Assembly (NCBI GenBank): GCA_963800505.1
Contig: CAWDBL010000001.1
Span: 48,749 to 112,748 of the forward strand
Length of the DNA: 64,000 nt
Reading direction: 5' to 3'
Source of the DNA: Fodinibacter sp963800505
GTDB taxonomy: Bacteria; Actinomycetota; Actinomycetes; Actinomycetales; Dermatophilaceae
The notes under the pieces were generated by a model. It ran no database searches. It was not told the DNA's origin and saw only the letters and a list, made by a program, of their open reading frames with translations. Positions within the stretch are counted from its first letter, which is position 1, and every line of letters starts with the position of its first letter. Shown piece after piece: positions 27,847 through 35,440 of this stretch. The translations under genes were made by a program, and so were the position numbers.

Positions 27847-27929
27847 GCGCAAGTGGCGGAACGGCAGACGCGCTGGCTTCAGGTGCCAGTGTCCGAAAGG
27901 GCGTGGGGGTTCAAATCCCCCCTTGCGCA
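27847..27929 (+). tRNA. tRNA-Leu (anticodon CAG)
   Basis: An 83-nt class II tRNA. The acceptor stem GCGCAAG/CTTGCGC, anticodon stem CTGGC/GCCAG around TTCAGGT (anticodon CAG), a long variable arm and T-arm GGGGG-TTCAAAT-CCCCC are all visible. CCA is not encoded. A tRNA-Leu after fhaA is conserved in other actinobacteria such as Mycobacterium. It reads CUG, the dominant leucine codon in this GC-rich genome. Confidence 0.96.
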
Positions 27930-28051
27930 CAAATGGCAATGAGCCGGCGAAAGCCGGCTCATTGCCATGTGCTGCGCCCGGGGAGATGCCGGGAGTCGGA
28001 ACTGGCACCGACGAAGGAGGTGGCTGCTCCGACGGGTCCCCCCTTGCGCAC
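27916..28051. repeat. 15-bp direct repeat of the tRNA-Leu 3' end (attachment-site-like)
   Basis: The tRNA 3' end TCCCCCCTTGCGCAC (27916-27930) recurs exactly at 28037-28051. A duplicated tRNA 3' end is the usual footprint of a tRNA-targeting integrase. Only 106 bp separate the copies and no integrase is present, so this would be a remnant after element loss or collapse. Confidence 0.55.
27933..27968 (+). terminator. tRNA-Leu terminator hairpin
   Basis: ATGGCAATGAGCCGGC pairs perfectly over 16 bp with its complement around a GAAA tetraloop, beginning three bases after the tRNA. It is a strong stem without a following T-run. Confidence 0.85.
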
Positions 28052-28080
28052 CGCCCCAGGACCCCGACGGTGGGCCTGCC

Positions 28081-28151
28081 GACATGCAGTCGACCCCGAG
28101 CAGGCCGCCGGCCACGCTCACCGGAGGCCTGTGCGGTGGCCACTGCATGTC
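28081..28151. repeat. 10-bp inverted repeat in the tRNA-distal gap
   Basis: GACATGCAGT (28081-28090) and ACTGCATGTC (28142-28151) are exact complements 51 bp apart. They enclose a weaker GGCCAC/GTGGCC pair. The gap from 27969 to 28182 otherwise shows no gene; the repeat could be the terminator of the decayed exporter or a relic of a lost element. Confidence 0.4.
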
Positions 28152-28182
28152 TGCAGAGGCACTCCGCGGTGCGACTCGGCGG

Positions 28183-28553
28183 TCAGGCGCTCGCGCCGGT
28201 GTAGCGGCGCAGCACCCGACGCCACGCCAGGCCGGCCGCAGCGACGGCCGCCATTGCGACCACCGGCGACACCAGCAGCCACACCGGGTCGAGCCGGCCG
28301 AGCAGCGCCGAGGCAGGCAGCGTGGTCAGGAACGCGCGGCGCCGTTGGGGCCGAGATACCCGACGACCTCGCCGTCGGGGATCGTGAACGACACCCCGTC
28401 GACGGCCCGCTCGTCGACGTGCTCGCGCCGCACGACGCTGCGCATCGAGGCGCGCTGGCCCGACCCCCGCTGGTGGACCCGGAAGTGCTTGACGAGCGCG
28501 TCGACCTCGATGGACACCTGCACCAGCCCAGGAAGCCGCACCGACGACGGCAT
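28183..28553 (-). pseudogene. Deletion scar of an ABC-2 exporter: ATPase N-terminus joined to permease C-terminus
   Basis: From 28553 the frame encodes the start of a DrrA-like ABC ATPase (VSIEVDALVKHFRV...AVDGVSFTIPDGEVVGYLGP). It stops inside the Walker A motif: after GPNGA the sequence reads ARS and then a stop instead of GKST. In the next frame, from about 28336 to 28183, lies the C-terminus of an ABC-2 permease (AFLTTLPASALLGRLDPVWL, then WRRVLRRYTGASA and a stop). An out-of-frame deletion near 28336-28342 has therefore removed most of the ATPase and nearly all of the permease. The protein is certainly non-functional as a transporter. Confidence 0.85.
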
Positions 28554-28584
28554 CCTGGTGTCGCGGTGAGAGTTGCGGCCGGCG

Positions 28585-29040
28585 TCAGCCGCCCGTGATG
28601 CCCTCACGGTGCCGGTCGGTCATCTCGCGCATCGCCTCGAGCAGGTCGAGCATCGCGGTGAGCTCGGCCACGGTGTGCTTCGCGAAGAGCCCCTGGCCCT
28701 CGTCGACGAGCGGGGCGTACATCGCGTAGGTCGAGCGCATGCCCTCCTCGGTCATCTGCACCAGCACCCGCCGCCGGTCCCCCTCGTCGCGCACCCGCTC
28801 GACCAGGCCCTTGGCCTCGAGCCGGTCGATGAGCGCGGTGGTGGCGGCCGGCCGCAGCCCGGTGGCGGTGGCGAGGGCGCCCGCGGTCTTCGGCCCGTCG
28901 ACCAGCCAGTCCAGGCAGCGCAGGTCGGCCGGGCCGAGGGCCAGCGCCCGCCCGACGGCGTCGTCGTAGGCCTGCACGCTGCGCTGGTAGCGCTGCATGG
29001 CGCCACCGAGCTCGGCCACCAGTTGACGACGCGTCACCAC
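28585..29040 (-). CDS. MarR-family transcriptional regulator
   Basis: The 151-residue winged-helix protein has the MarR core: TAGALATATGLRPAATTALI recognition region, DRLEAKGLVERVRDEGDRRR wing and flanking dimerisation helices. It is divergent from a flavin monooxygenase, with a 13-bp palindrome in the 54-bp gap. It probably represses both genes until a phenolic or antibiotic-like ligand binds. It also follows the decayed exporter, which may once have been part of the same resistance unit. Confidence 0.9.
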   Translation of the reverse strand: MVTRRQLVAELGGAMQRYQRSVQAYDDAVGRALALGPADLRCLDWLVDGPKTAGALATATGLRPAATTALIDRLEAKGLVERVRDEGDRRRVLVQMTEEGMRSTYAMYAPLVDEGQGLFAKHTVAELTAMLDLLEAMREMTDRHREGITGG

Positions 29041-29051
29041 CGCGCATACCC

Positions 29052-29064
29052 TTCGATAATCGAA
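29052..29064. promoter_or_regulatory. MarR-type operator palindrome
   Basis: TTCGATAATCGAA is a perfect palindrome around a central A, in an AT-rich island (ATAATCGAAATATACGAAC) that also supplies -10-like sequence. It lies 12 bp from the marR start and 31 bp from the monooxygenase start, so one dimer could block both promoters. Confidence 0.72.
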
Positions 29065-29094
29065 ATATACGAACCTCGTACAGAAGGACTCGAC

Positions 29095-30288
29095 ATGAGA
29101 CTACTCGTCGTCGGTGGAGGCGTCGCCGGGCCGGCCGTCGCGCTCGCCGCCACCCGCCTCGGCCTCGACGCGACCGTTCTGGAGCGCCGCGCCGTGGCCG
29201 ACCCCGACGAGGGCTCGTGGGTGACCGTCGCCCCCAACGGCCTCGACGCCCTCGCGGCGCTGGGGGTGCTCGAGGAGGTCAGGACCATCGGCCACCCGAG
29301 CCGGCTGAACCGGATGTACGGCGCCACCGGACGCCACCTGGGCGACGTCTCGCTCGGCGTGCCGCTCGACGACGGCACGGTCGCGCTCACCCTGAAGCGG
29401 TCGGCGCTCGCCGTGCTGCTCGGGGATGCCGCCCGCCACGCCGGCGCGGACGTGCGGCTGGGTGCCGAGGTGGCCTCCGTGCACGACGACACGCAGGGCG
29501 TGCGGGCCGTGCTCACCGACGGGTCCGTCGTCACCGGGGACCTCCTGGTCGCCGCCGACGGGGTGCGCTCACCGGTGCGCCGCCACATCGACCCCGCGGC
29601 GCCCGAGGCGAGGTACGTCGGGCTCACCAACTTCGGCGGCATCACCCGCGGCACCCGGCTCGGCGACGACCTCACACCGCAGGCCTGGCACTTCGTCTTC
29701 GGGCGCCGGTCGTTCTTCGGCGCCCACCCGCTGCCCACCGGTGACGTCGTGTGGTTCGCCAACGTGCCACGCCCCGAGATCGGGCGGAAGGAGCGGGCGG
29801 CGACCACGGAGCAGCAGTGGCTGCACTGGCTGGCGGGGCTGGTCGCCGACGACGCGGGGCCGGCATCCGCGCTGGTGGCCGCGGGGCGGCTCGAGCTCGC
29901 GGGCGACAGCACCTTCGACCTGCCGCACGTGCCGACCTGGTGGCGCGGGCGCACGGTGCTGGTCGGGGATGCCGCGCACGCCCCGTCGCCGAGCAGCGGC
30001 CAGGGCGCCGCGATGGCGCTCGAGGATGCCGTCGTGCTCGCCCGGTCGGTCGCGGCCCACGGCACCGACGGGCTCGCTGTGTACGAGGGGGCTCGCCGCG
30101 CCCGGGTGGAGGCGATCGTCAAGGCCGGCGCCCGCAGCAGCAGCGCCAAGATCCCCGGCCGCCTCGGCCGCGTGCCGCTCGAGACGATGCTCAGCCTGGT
30201 CTTCCGCTCCGGTGTGGCGGCGCGCGCGACCGGCGGGTTCACGGCCCATCGGTTGGGGCTGGACTCAGCCCCACTCGCTGAGGCCTGA
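29095..30288 (+). CDS. FAD-dependent monooxygenase (PheA/UbiH-like, class A)
   Basis: The 397-residue flavoprotein shows the Rossmann FAD motif LLVVGGGVAGPAVALAATRL, the second FAD/NADPH motif LLVAADGVRSPVRRH and the GD motif VLVGDAAHAPSPSSGQGAAM. It uses NAD(P)H and oxygen to hydroxylate an aromatic or polyketide-like substrate; such enzymes beside a MarR regulator often detoxify antibiotics or phenolics. The ATG follows AAGGA. Its 3' end overlaps the convergent small gene by 24 bp. Confidence 0.9.
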   Translation: MRLLVVGGGVAGPAVALAATRLGLDATVLERRAVADPDEGSWVTVAPNGLDALAALGVLEEVRTIGHPSRLNRMYGATGRHLGDVSLGVPLDDGTVALTLKRSALAVLLGDAARHAGADVRLGAEVASVHDDTQGVRAVLTDGSVVTGDLLVAADGVRSPVRRHIDPAAPEARYVGLTNFGGITRGTRLGDDLTPQAWHFVFGRRSFFGAHPLPTGDVVWFANVPRPEIGRKERAATTEQQWLHWLAGLVADDAGPASALVAAGRLELAGDSTFDLPHVPTWWRGRTVLVGDAAHAPSPSSGQGAAMALEDAVVLARSVAAHGTDGLAVYEGARRARVEAIVKAGARSSSAKIPGRLGRVPLETMLSLVFRSGVAARATGGFTAHRLGLDSAPLAEA

Positions 30289-30642
30289 GGGAAGCTGCAC
30301 CGAAAAGGCCCCTGCGTCGTCGCCGGCCACGACCACCTGTCCGTCCATCGCTGCGGCCAGGGCTCGCAGCCGGTCGAGCTGCGGTGCGCTGGGCCGGGCC
30401 GCGGTGACGTCGAGGCGGATGAGGCCGCCGATCGCGTCGAGCCGCACGTGCGAGCCGACGTCGAGCGGGCCGGCGAGGGCCACGATCAGCCGGCGGAAGG
30501 CCGGCAGGTCGAGGGCCACCCGGATGACCTGGACCCCACCCGATGACGGCCCGGCCATCGCCGTCCCCGGCGCGTGGCGGGCCAGCTCCTCGGCGACGAC
30601 CGCCGCGACGTCCACGTCCACGACCTTCCCGCCGTCCTTCAC
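30265..30642 (-). CDS. Hypothetical protein
   Basis: A 125-residue protein from a GTG start (KDGGKVVDVDVAAVVAEELA), soluble and of mixed alpha/beta character. I recognise no family. It lies convergent to the monooxygenase with a 24-bp overlap and divergent to the spermidine-synthase-like gene. The coding pattern (strong third-position GC, no long charged runs) looks genuine, but the start is uncertain because no clear ribosome site is visible. The frame also extends upstream to 30753. Confidence 0.55.
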   Translation of the reverse strand: MKDGGKVVDVDVAAVVAEELARHAPGTAMAGPSSGGVQVIRVALDLPAFRRLIVALAGPLDVGSHVRLDAIGGLIRLDVTAARPSAPQLDRLRALAAAMDGQVVVAGDDAGAFSVQLPSGLSEWG

Positions 30643-30722
30643 AGTGCTCAGACTAGGGCCCGGGCGGCCGGGCGCGCAGACGCCTCTCGCCGCTGGCGCC
30701 CGGCATCGCGCAGGATGAGCGG

Positions 30723-32261
30723 GTGACCAACTCCGACGGCCCCCGCACCGCATCGACGACGACCACCGCCTCGACCGGGCTCGGCCCGGTGGCCGCCGGA
30801 GCCCTCGTCTTCGGCGCCAGTGCGGCGGTGCTGGTGGTCGAGCTCACCGCCCTGCGGCTGCTGGCCCCCTACCTCGGGCTCACCCTCGAGACGAGCACGC
30901 TGGTCATCGGCATGGCCCTGGCCGCGATCGCGCTCGGCGCGTGGGCCGGCGGTCAGGCCGCCGACCGGATGCCGCCGCGGCGCGCGCTGGGCCCGCTGCT
31001 CGCAGGCTCGGGGGTGGCGGTCGCGCTGATGCCGTTCCTGGTACGGGGCGCGGGCGAGGCGGCCGGGGCGAGCGGCGCCCTGTTGATGTCGATGTTCGCC
31101 ATCCTCGTGCCGGGCGCGCTGCTGTCGGCCGTGCCGCCGATGGTGACCAAGCTGCGGCTCACCGACCTGGCCGAGACCGGCTCGGTGGTCGGCAGGCTCT
31201 CGGGCCTGGGCACGGTCGGGGCGATCCTCGGCACGGTGCTCACCGGCTACGTCTTCATCGCGGCGATCCCGGTGAGCACGGTGCTCGTCGGCCTCGGCAT
31301 CCTGCTCGTGCTGGCGGCAGCCGCCGTGGAGTGGCGGGTGCGCGGCGCTGGGGCCGCCGTGCTGCCGCTCCTGCTGTTGGTGCCGGGCGCGTTGGGGGCG
31401 GCCTTCGGGCCGGGGCGGTGCGACGCCGAGACGGTCTACCACTGCGCGCAGGTGCTGGCCGACCCGCAGCGGGCCACCGGTCGGGTGCTGGTGCTCGACG
31501 GGCTGCGGCACTCCTACGTCGACCTCGCCGATCCCACCCACCTCGAGTTCGAGTACGTGAAGGCGATGGCCGCGGTCTCCGACACCGCCTTTCCCCCCGG
31601 CCGCAGCCTGTCGGCCTACCACCTCGGCGGCGGCGGGCTGACCCTGCCGCGCTACCTGGCAGCGGTGCGGCCGGGCACGACCAGTGTGGTCTCCGAGATC
31701 GACCCCGGCGTCGTCGAGCTGGATGCCGCGCGGCTGGGGCTCGTGACCGGGCCGCAGCTCGAGGTGCGCATCGAGGACGCCCGGCTCGGCCTGCGGCGGC
31801 TGCCGACCGACTCGCGCGACCTCGTGGTGGGCGACGCGTTCGGCGGGGTCAGCGTGCCGTGGCACCTCACCACGACGCAGTCGCTCGCCGAGGTGCGCCG
31901 CGTGCTGCGCGCCGAGGGGGTCTACGCCGCCAACCTCATCGACTTCGCGCCGCTCGACTTCGCCCGGGCCGAGCTGGCCACGATGCGCGAGGTCTTCCCG
32001 CACGTGGCGGTCGCGGCCGACCCGGCCACCCTCGAGCGCGGGGCCACCGGGGGCGGCAACATCGTCGCGCTCGGCTCCGACACGCCGCTCGACGTCGCTG
32101 CACTGCGGGCCGCCCTCAGCGAGCGCGGCCTCACCTGGGGGGTGCTCGACGGCGCCGACCTCGACGCCTGGGTCGGAGGCGCGATGGTGCTCACCGACGA
32201 CCACGCCCCGGTCGACCAGCTGCTGACGCCCTACCCTCCGGCGGTGCGCCCGGGGGTCTGA
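30723..32261 (+). CDS. Membrane-fused spermidine synthase-like protein
   Basis: The 512-residue protein has an N-terminal membrane part of about seven helices (residues about 22-235; VLVVELTALRLLAPYLGLTL). A cytosolic spermidine-synthase-like methyltransferase fold follows, with SAYHLGGGGLTLPRYLA and VSEIDPGVVELDAA as the nucleotide-binding turns and VVGDAFGGVSVPWHL downstream. Such fused proteins are common in actinobacteria; a true aminopropyltransferase activity is often unproven. The GTG start has AGGATGAG upstream. Its end overlaps the convergent acyltransferase gene by 31 bp. Confidence 0.85.
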   Translation: MTNSDGPRTASTTTTASTGLGPVAAGALVFGASAAVLVVELTALRLLAPYLGLTLETSTLVIGMALAAIALGAWAGGQAADRMPPRRALGPLLAGSGVAVALMPFLVRGAGEAAGASGALLMSMFAILVPGALLSAVPPMVTKLRLTDLAETGSVVGRLSGLGTVGAILGTVLTGYVFIAAIPVSTVLVGLGILLVLAAAAVEWRVRGAGAAVLPLLLLVPGALGAAFGPGRCDAETVYHCAQVLADPQRATGRVLVLDGLRHSYVDLADPTHLEFEYVKAMAAVSDTAFPPGRSLSAYHLGGGGLTLPRYLAAVRPGTTSVVSEIDPGVVELDAARLGLVTGPQLEVRIEDARLGLRRLPTDSRDLVVGDAFGGVSVPWHLTTTQSLAEVRRVLRAEGVYAANLIDFAPLDFARAELATMREVFPHVAVAADPATLERGATGGGNIVALGSDTPLDVAALRAALSERGLTWGVLDGADLDAWVGGAMVLTDDHAPVDQLLTPYPPAVRPGV

Positions 32262-33058
32262 CCGTCGGTGTCGTCGAGCCGCTCGGGATGGGTGAGCAGC
32301 TCGCGAACCACGCTCGCCATCCGGCCCGCGTGCACGCCGTCGACGACCCGGTGGTCGGCGGTGGCCACGAGGACGAGCACCGGGCGCGCCACCACGGCGC
32401 CGTCGACGACGACCGCACGGTCCTGCACCGCGCCGACCGCGAGGTAGACCGGCGTGCGGGCGAACGGCAGCGGCGCGAGGAAGGCCTCGTCGAGGCCGAG
32501 GGTGCCGACGTTCGACACGAAGGCCGTGCCCAGCGGGAAGCCCGGCTGCCCCACGAGCCCACGACCGAGGCCGCCGGACACCAGGCTCGACGCCGCCATG
32601 ACCGGGCGCATGGTCCACGACGGCAGGTGGTGCACGAGGCGCGAGGTGCGCCGGTAGGCGTGGTCATGACCGCGCCGTAGGCGGGCCGCGCCGGCATCCA
32701 CCGCGCGGGCCACCTCGAGCGGGCTGAGCCGGTCGACCTGGGCCACCTTGACCGGTGCGAGGTCCGAGCCCTTGCCGATGTCGACGGCGAAGCCGATGTC
32801 GCACGCCTCGAGCGGCACCAGCCGCCCGAAGACCACTCGCGCCCGGATCTCGGGCACGTCGCGCAGCGCCCGGCCGAGAGCGGCTCCGACGACGTGGGTC
32901 AGGGTGACCCGCTCCCCCGACTCGGCCCGCACCCGATCGAGGTAGGCGAGCGCCGCGGTGACGTCGACCTCCATCCGGGCGTAGATCCGGCCGTCGCGCG
33001 AGGGACGCCAGGTCGCGACCGCGATCTGCCGGCGCACCGGCGTGCGGCGGCGGTTCAC
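32231..33058 (-). CDS. 2-oxoacid dehydrogenase E2-like acyltransferase, catalytic domain only
   Basis: The 275-residue protein matches only the CAT-like catalytic domain of E2 acyltransferases. It has the conserved catalytic motif DHRVVDGVHAG and the substrate region DIGFAVDIGKGSDLAPVKVA. There is no lipoyl or E1/E3-binding domain, so it cannot act as a normal dehydrogenase core. It may transfer acyl groups from CoA to a small or protein-bound acceptor. The GTG start overlaps the upstream SDR stop by four bases, which argues that the two act together. Confidence 0.8.
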   Translation of the reverse strand: MNRRRTPVRRQIAVATWRPSRDGRIYARMEVDVTAALAYLDRVRAESGERVTLTHVVGAALGRALRDVPEIRARVVFGRLVPLEACDIGFAVDIGKGSDLAPVKVAQVDRLSPLEVARAVDAGAARLRRGHDHAYRRTSRLVHHLPSWTMRPVMAASSLVSGGLGRGLVGQPGFPLGTAFVSNVGTLGLDEAFLAPLPFARTPVYLAVGAVQDRAVVVDGAVVARPVLVLVATADHRVVDGVHAGRMASVVRELLTHPERLDDTDGQTPGRTAGG

Positions 33059-33855
33059 GCGCTCACCGGGCGCCCCGGGATGCCGGTGAGCACCGCCCGC
33101 ACGACGACGCGCGGCGCGTGGGTGAGGGCCGCGACCGGGGCCGCGCGGCGCGGCATCCGCAGGTGGTGGCGGTCCTGCTCGACCGCGGTGACGACCCGCC
33201 GGGCCACGTCGTCGGGGTCGAGCAGGGTGAGCAGGCGGGCCCGCAGCACCCGGTCGAAGGCGGCGGCGGACGGCCGGTGGCCCCCGATGCGGTCCATCAT
33301 CTGCGAGCTGACCGGGCCCAGCTCGACCGCGAGGGTGCCGACCGGGCCGCCGCGCAGGTCGGCCCGCAGCCCGGAGGTCAGGTGGGTGAGGCCGGCCTTG
33401 GTGGCGCCGTAGGCGGCCAGGCCCGGGAAGGTGGCGACCCCGGCCATCGACGAGATGTTGACCAGGTGGCCGTGCCGACGGGCGAGCATGCCGGGCAGCA
33501 CCTGGCGGCAGAGCTCGGCGGGGGCCAGCAGGTTCAGGGTCACGACCTGCTCGAGCTCGTCGGCGGTGAGGTCGGCGACGTGTGCGGTGGTCTCGACGGC
33601 CGCGTTGTTGACGAGCAGGTCGACCGGGCGGTGCCCGTCCTCGACCCGACCGACCAGGGCGCGCAGGTCGTCGCGGTCGGTGAGGTCGCACGGGACGGCC
33701 CGCCCGCCGACCTCGGCCACCAGGGTGTCGAGGGCGTCGCGGCCCCGGGCGACGCACGTGACGTCGGCGCCGGCCGCGGCGAGGTGGGTGGCGAGCCGGG
33801 CCCCGATGTCACCGGTGGCCCCGGTGAGCAGGACGTGGGCTCCGGCGACGCGCAT
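33055..33855 (-). CDS. Short-chain dehydrogenase/reductase
   Basis: A classical SDR of 266 residues. TGATGDIGARL is the NAD(P) site, NNAAVETT follows strand 4, ISSMAG carries the catalytic Ser, and YGATK carries Tyr and Lys. The C-terminal part is longer and basic (LRMPRRAAPVAALTHAPRVV), as in SDRs that act on fatty or polyketide chains. The ATG is chosen over a GTG five codons upstream because the fold begins directly. It is coupled to the acyltransferase gene, suggesting a two-step reduction and acylation of one substrate. Confidence 0.88.
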   Translation of the reverse strand: MRVAGAHVLLTGATGDIGARLATHLAAAGADVTCVARGRDALDTLVAEVGGRAVPCDLTDRDDLRALVGRVEDGHRPVDLLVNNAAVETTAHVADLTADELEQVVTLNLLAPAELCRQVLPGMLARRHGHLVNISSMAGVATFPGLAAYGATKAGLTHLTSGLRADLRGGPVGTLAVELGPVSSQMMDRIGGHRPSAAAFDRVLRARLLTLLDPDDVARRVVTAVEQDRHHLRMPRRAAPVAALTHAPRVVVRAVLTGIPGRPVSA

Positions 33856-34023
33856 CAGGCCAGTGTCCACGACGGCGGTCTCGAAGCCGCCATCCGCCCG
33901 GCCTGCTCGTCCCAGCTGTGTCGAAGCTTGGGGCTCCCACCCTGCCGCGGCCGGCCCGTCGTGAGCCGTTCCGCCCTGCGGAAGGGGTGCAGCGCCGAGT
34001 TGAGCCGGTCGGTGACAATCTGG

Positions 34024-34042
34024 TTAGGTAAGCCTCACCTAC
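34024..34042 (+). promoter_or_regulatory. IdeR/DtxR iron box upstream of bfd
   Basis: TTAGGTAAGCCTCACCTAC matches the DtxR/IdeR consensus TTAGGTNAGNCTNACCTAA at all but the last position. It overlaps a possible -10 (TTAGGT) placed 18 bp after TTGAGC. Iron-loaded IdeR would repress or modulate the bfd-bfr unit, whose first start codon is 40 bp downstream. Confidence 0.82.
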
Positions 34043-34081
34043 ACCGCCGGGGTGCCGGGGCTGCGAGTCGAGAGGGATGCC

Positions 34082-34288
34082 GTGATCGTCTGCCACTGTC
34101 ACGTCGTCAACGACAAGGCCGTCGCCGCTGCGGTCGGGGCCGGGGCGCGCACCCTGTCGGAGGTCTGCCGGGCCACCGGGGCGGGTCGCGACTGCGGGGC
34201 CTGCGTCTTCTCGGTGCGACGACTCGTGTGCGAGCATGTGGCACTTGAGGTCCCCGAGAGCGCGGAGGCATGCCATGCAGCCAGTTGA
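34082..34288 (+). CDS. bfd: Bacterioferritin-associated ferredoxin
   Basis: The 68-residue [2Fe-2S] protein has its four cysteines in the Bfd pattern: CHC near the N-terminus (residues 4-6) and CGAC at about residues 39-42. It donates electrons to bacterioferritin to reduce and mobilise stored iron. The GTG start is supported by GAGAGGG six bases upstream and by homologous length. The C-terminus (EHVALEVPESAEACHAAS) is slightly longer than usual. It overlaps the bfr start by 14 bases and lies behind an iron box. Confidence 0.93.
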   Translation: MIVCHCHVVNDKAVAAAVGAGARTLSEVCRATGAGRDCGACVFSVRRLVCEHVALEVPESAEACHAAS

Positions 34289-34760
34289 CCCCCGGATCGT
34301 GGAGCGGCTCAACGACGCGCTCACCTTCGAGCTGAGCGTCGTGAACCAGTACTTCCTGCACGCCCGGATGCTCGACAACTGGGGCTTCACGAAGCTCGGC
34401 AAGGTCTTCTACGACCTGTCGATCGACGAGATGCGCGACGCCGACGCCCTGATCTCGCGGGTGCTGATGTACGAGGGGCACCCCAACATCCAGCGGCTGC
34501 ACGCCATCCGGGTTGGCGAGGACGCCGAGGAGATGCTGCGCCTGGCCCTCGAGAGCGAGATCGCGGCCGTGGCCGAGTTCAACGCCTCGGCGAAGGAGTG
34601 CCACGACCTCGGCGACCACGGCACGGCGTCGCTGTTCGAGGCGATGGTGCTCGATGAGCAGCAGCACGCCGACTGGTTCGAGAGCCAGATCGAGGCGATG
34701 ATGCGCATCGGGCTGCCGCAGTACCTCGCGCAGCAGATGGACACCTCCGCCGGACCGTGA
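34275..34760 (+). CDS. bfr: Bacterioferritin with altered ferroxidase ligand
   Basis: The 161-residue ferritin-like protein is of normal Bfr length. The haem-ligand methionine (Met53) is in SIDEMRDAD, and ferroxidase carboxylates Glu19, Glu52, Glu95 and Glu128 and His131 (DEQQHADW) are present by alignment. The histidine usual in the EMKHAD motif (His54 in E. coli numbering) is Asp55 here. This may change iron oxidation at one site of the di-iron centre. It stores iron as a 24-mer and is coupled to bfd. Confidence 0.93.
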   Translation: MQPVDPRIVERLNDALTFELSVVNQYFLHARMLDNWGFTKLGKVFYDLSIDEMRDADALISRVLMYEGHPNIQRLHAIRVGEDAEEMLRLALESEIAAVAEFNASAKECHDLGDHGTASLFEAMVLDEQQHADWFESQIEAMMRIGLPQYLAQQMDTSAGP

Positions 34761-34794
34761 CCCCGCTGCGCCGTGACCCCGGCGGTCGGTGACG

Positions 34795-35394
34795 TCAGGT
34801 CGTGGGCGGTGCGAGCGGCATCCCGAAGACGCGGGCGCCCGGTACCCGCTCGAGCTCGGTGAAGCCGAGCCGCCCGTAGAACGCGCGCGCCCCGGTGTTG
34901 GCCTCGTCCACCCCCAGGTGCACGCCGGTCGCACCGGCGCGGGCCAGGTCGTCGAGCACAGCCGCCATGGCGCGGCGGCCCCACCCCTGACCCTGCAGCC
35001 GTGGCAGCAGGTCGACGTGCAGGTGCGCCGGGTGCGTGGCGAGCAGGCCGGCATCCGTGCGGGTGGGGTGGTGCAGCCGCTCGATGAGCGCCGCGTCGTC
35101 GGGCGTCGTCCCGCTGCCGAGCGGGTAGCGGGCCTGCAGCGGGGGGAGCCAGACCCGCTCGACCCACTGCTCGAAGGATGCCGTGTCGGGGACGGCGACG
35201 CAGTAGCCCGCCACGCCGTGCTCGTCGTGCACGACGCGGCTGACGGCGTCGGGGAAGATGAAGTAGGGACCGGCCCACACGTGGCCGAGGAGGTCGGGGT
35301 CGTCGTGCCGGGCGCTCGCGTCGCCACCGGCGGCCGCGGTGAGCAGGCAGACCCGGTAGGCACCGGGCAGGTCGTGCACCGTGCCCTCGCGCAT
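34795..35394 (-). CDS. GNAT-family N-acetyltransferase
   Basis: The 199-residue protein carries the acetyl-CoA loop as LLPRLQGQGWGRRAMAAVLD and the end segment GVDEANTGARAFYGRLGFTE, both typical GNAT motifs A and B. The long N-terminal region (GPYFIFPDAVSRVVHDEHGV) resembles the O-GlcNAcase-associated or aminoglycoside-type GNAT subgroup. The substrate is unknown. The ATG at 35394 is preferred to one six codons upstream because MREGTVHDLPG begins the fold. Confidence 0.85.
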   Translation of the reverse strand: MREGTVHDLPGAYRVCLLTAAAGGDASARHDDPDLLGHVWAGPYFIFPDAVSRVVHDEHGVAGYCVAVPDTASFEQWVERVWLPPLQARYPLGSGTTPDDAALIERLHHPTRTDAGLLATHPAHLHVDLLPRLQGQGWGRRAMAAVLDDLARAGATGVHLGVDEANTGARAFYGRLGFTELERVPGARVFGMPLAPPTT

Positions 35395-35440
35395 CGTCGT
35401 CACGGGCGCCACGGTAGCGGCGGCGCCATGGCCGTCGGGA

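Noticed and set aside
27969..28182. Small frames between the tRNA and the exporter remnant
   Set aside because: The translations (Pro/Arg-rich) look random; only the short repeats there are supported.
34024..34081. Riboswitch-like leader before bfd
   Set aside because: The conserved element is fully explained by an IdeR/DtxR box, and the remaining leader is too short for a known riboswitch.
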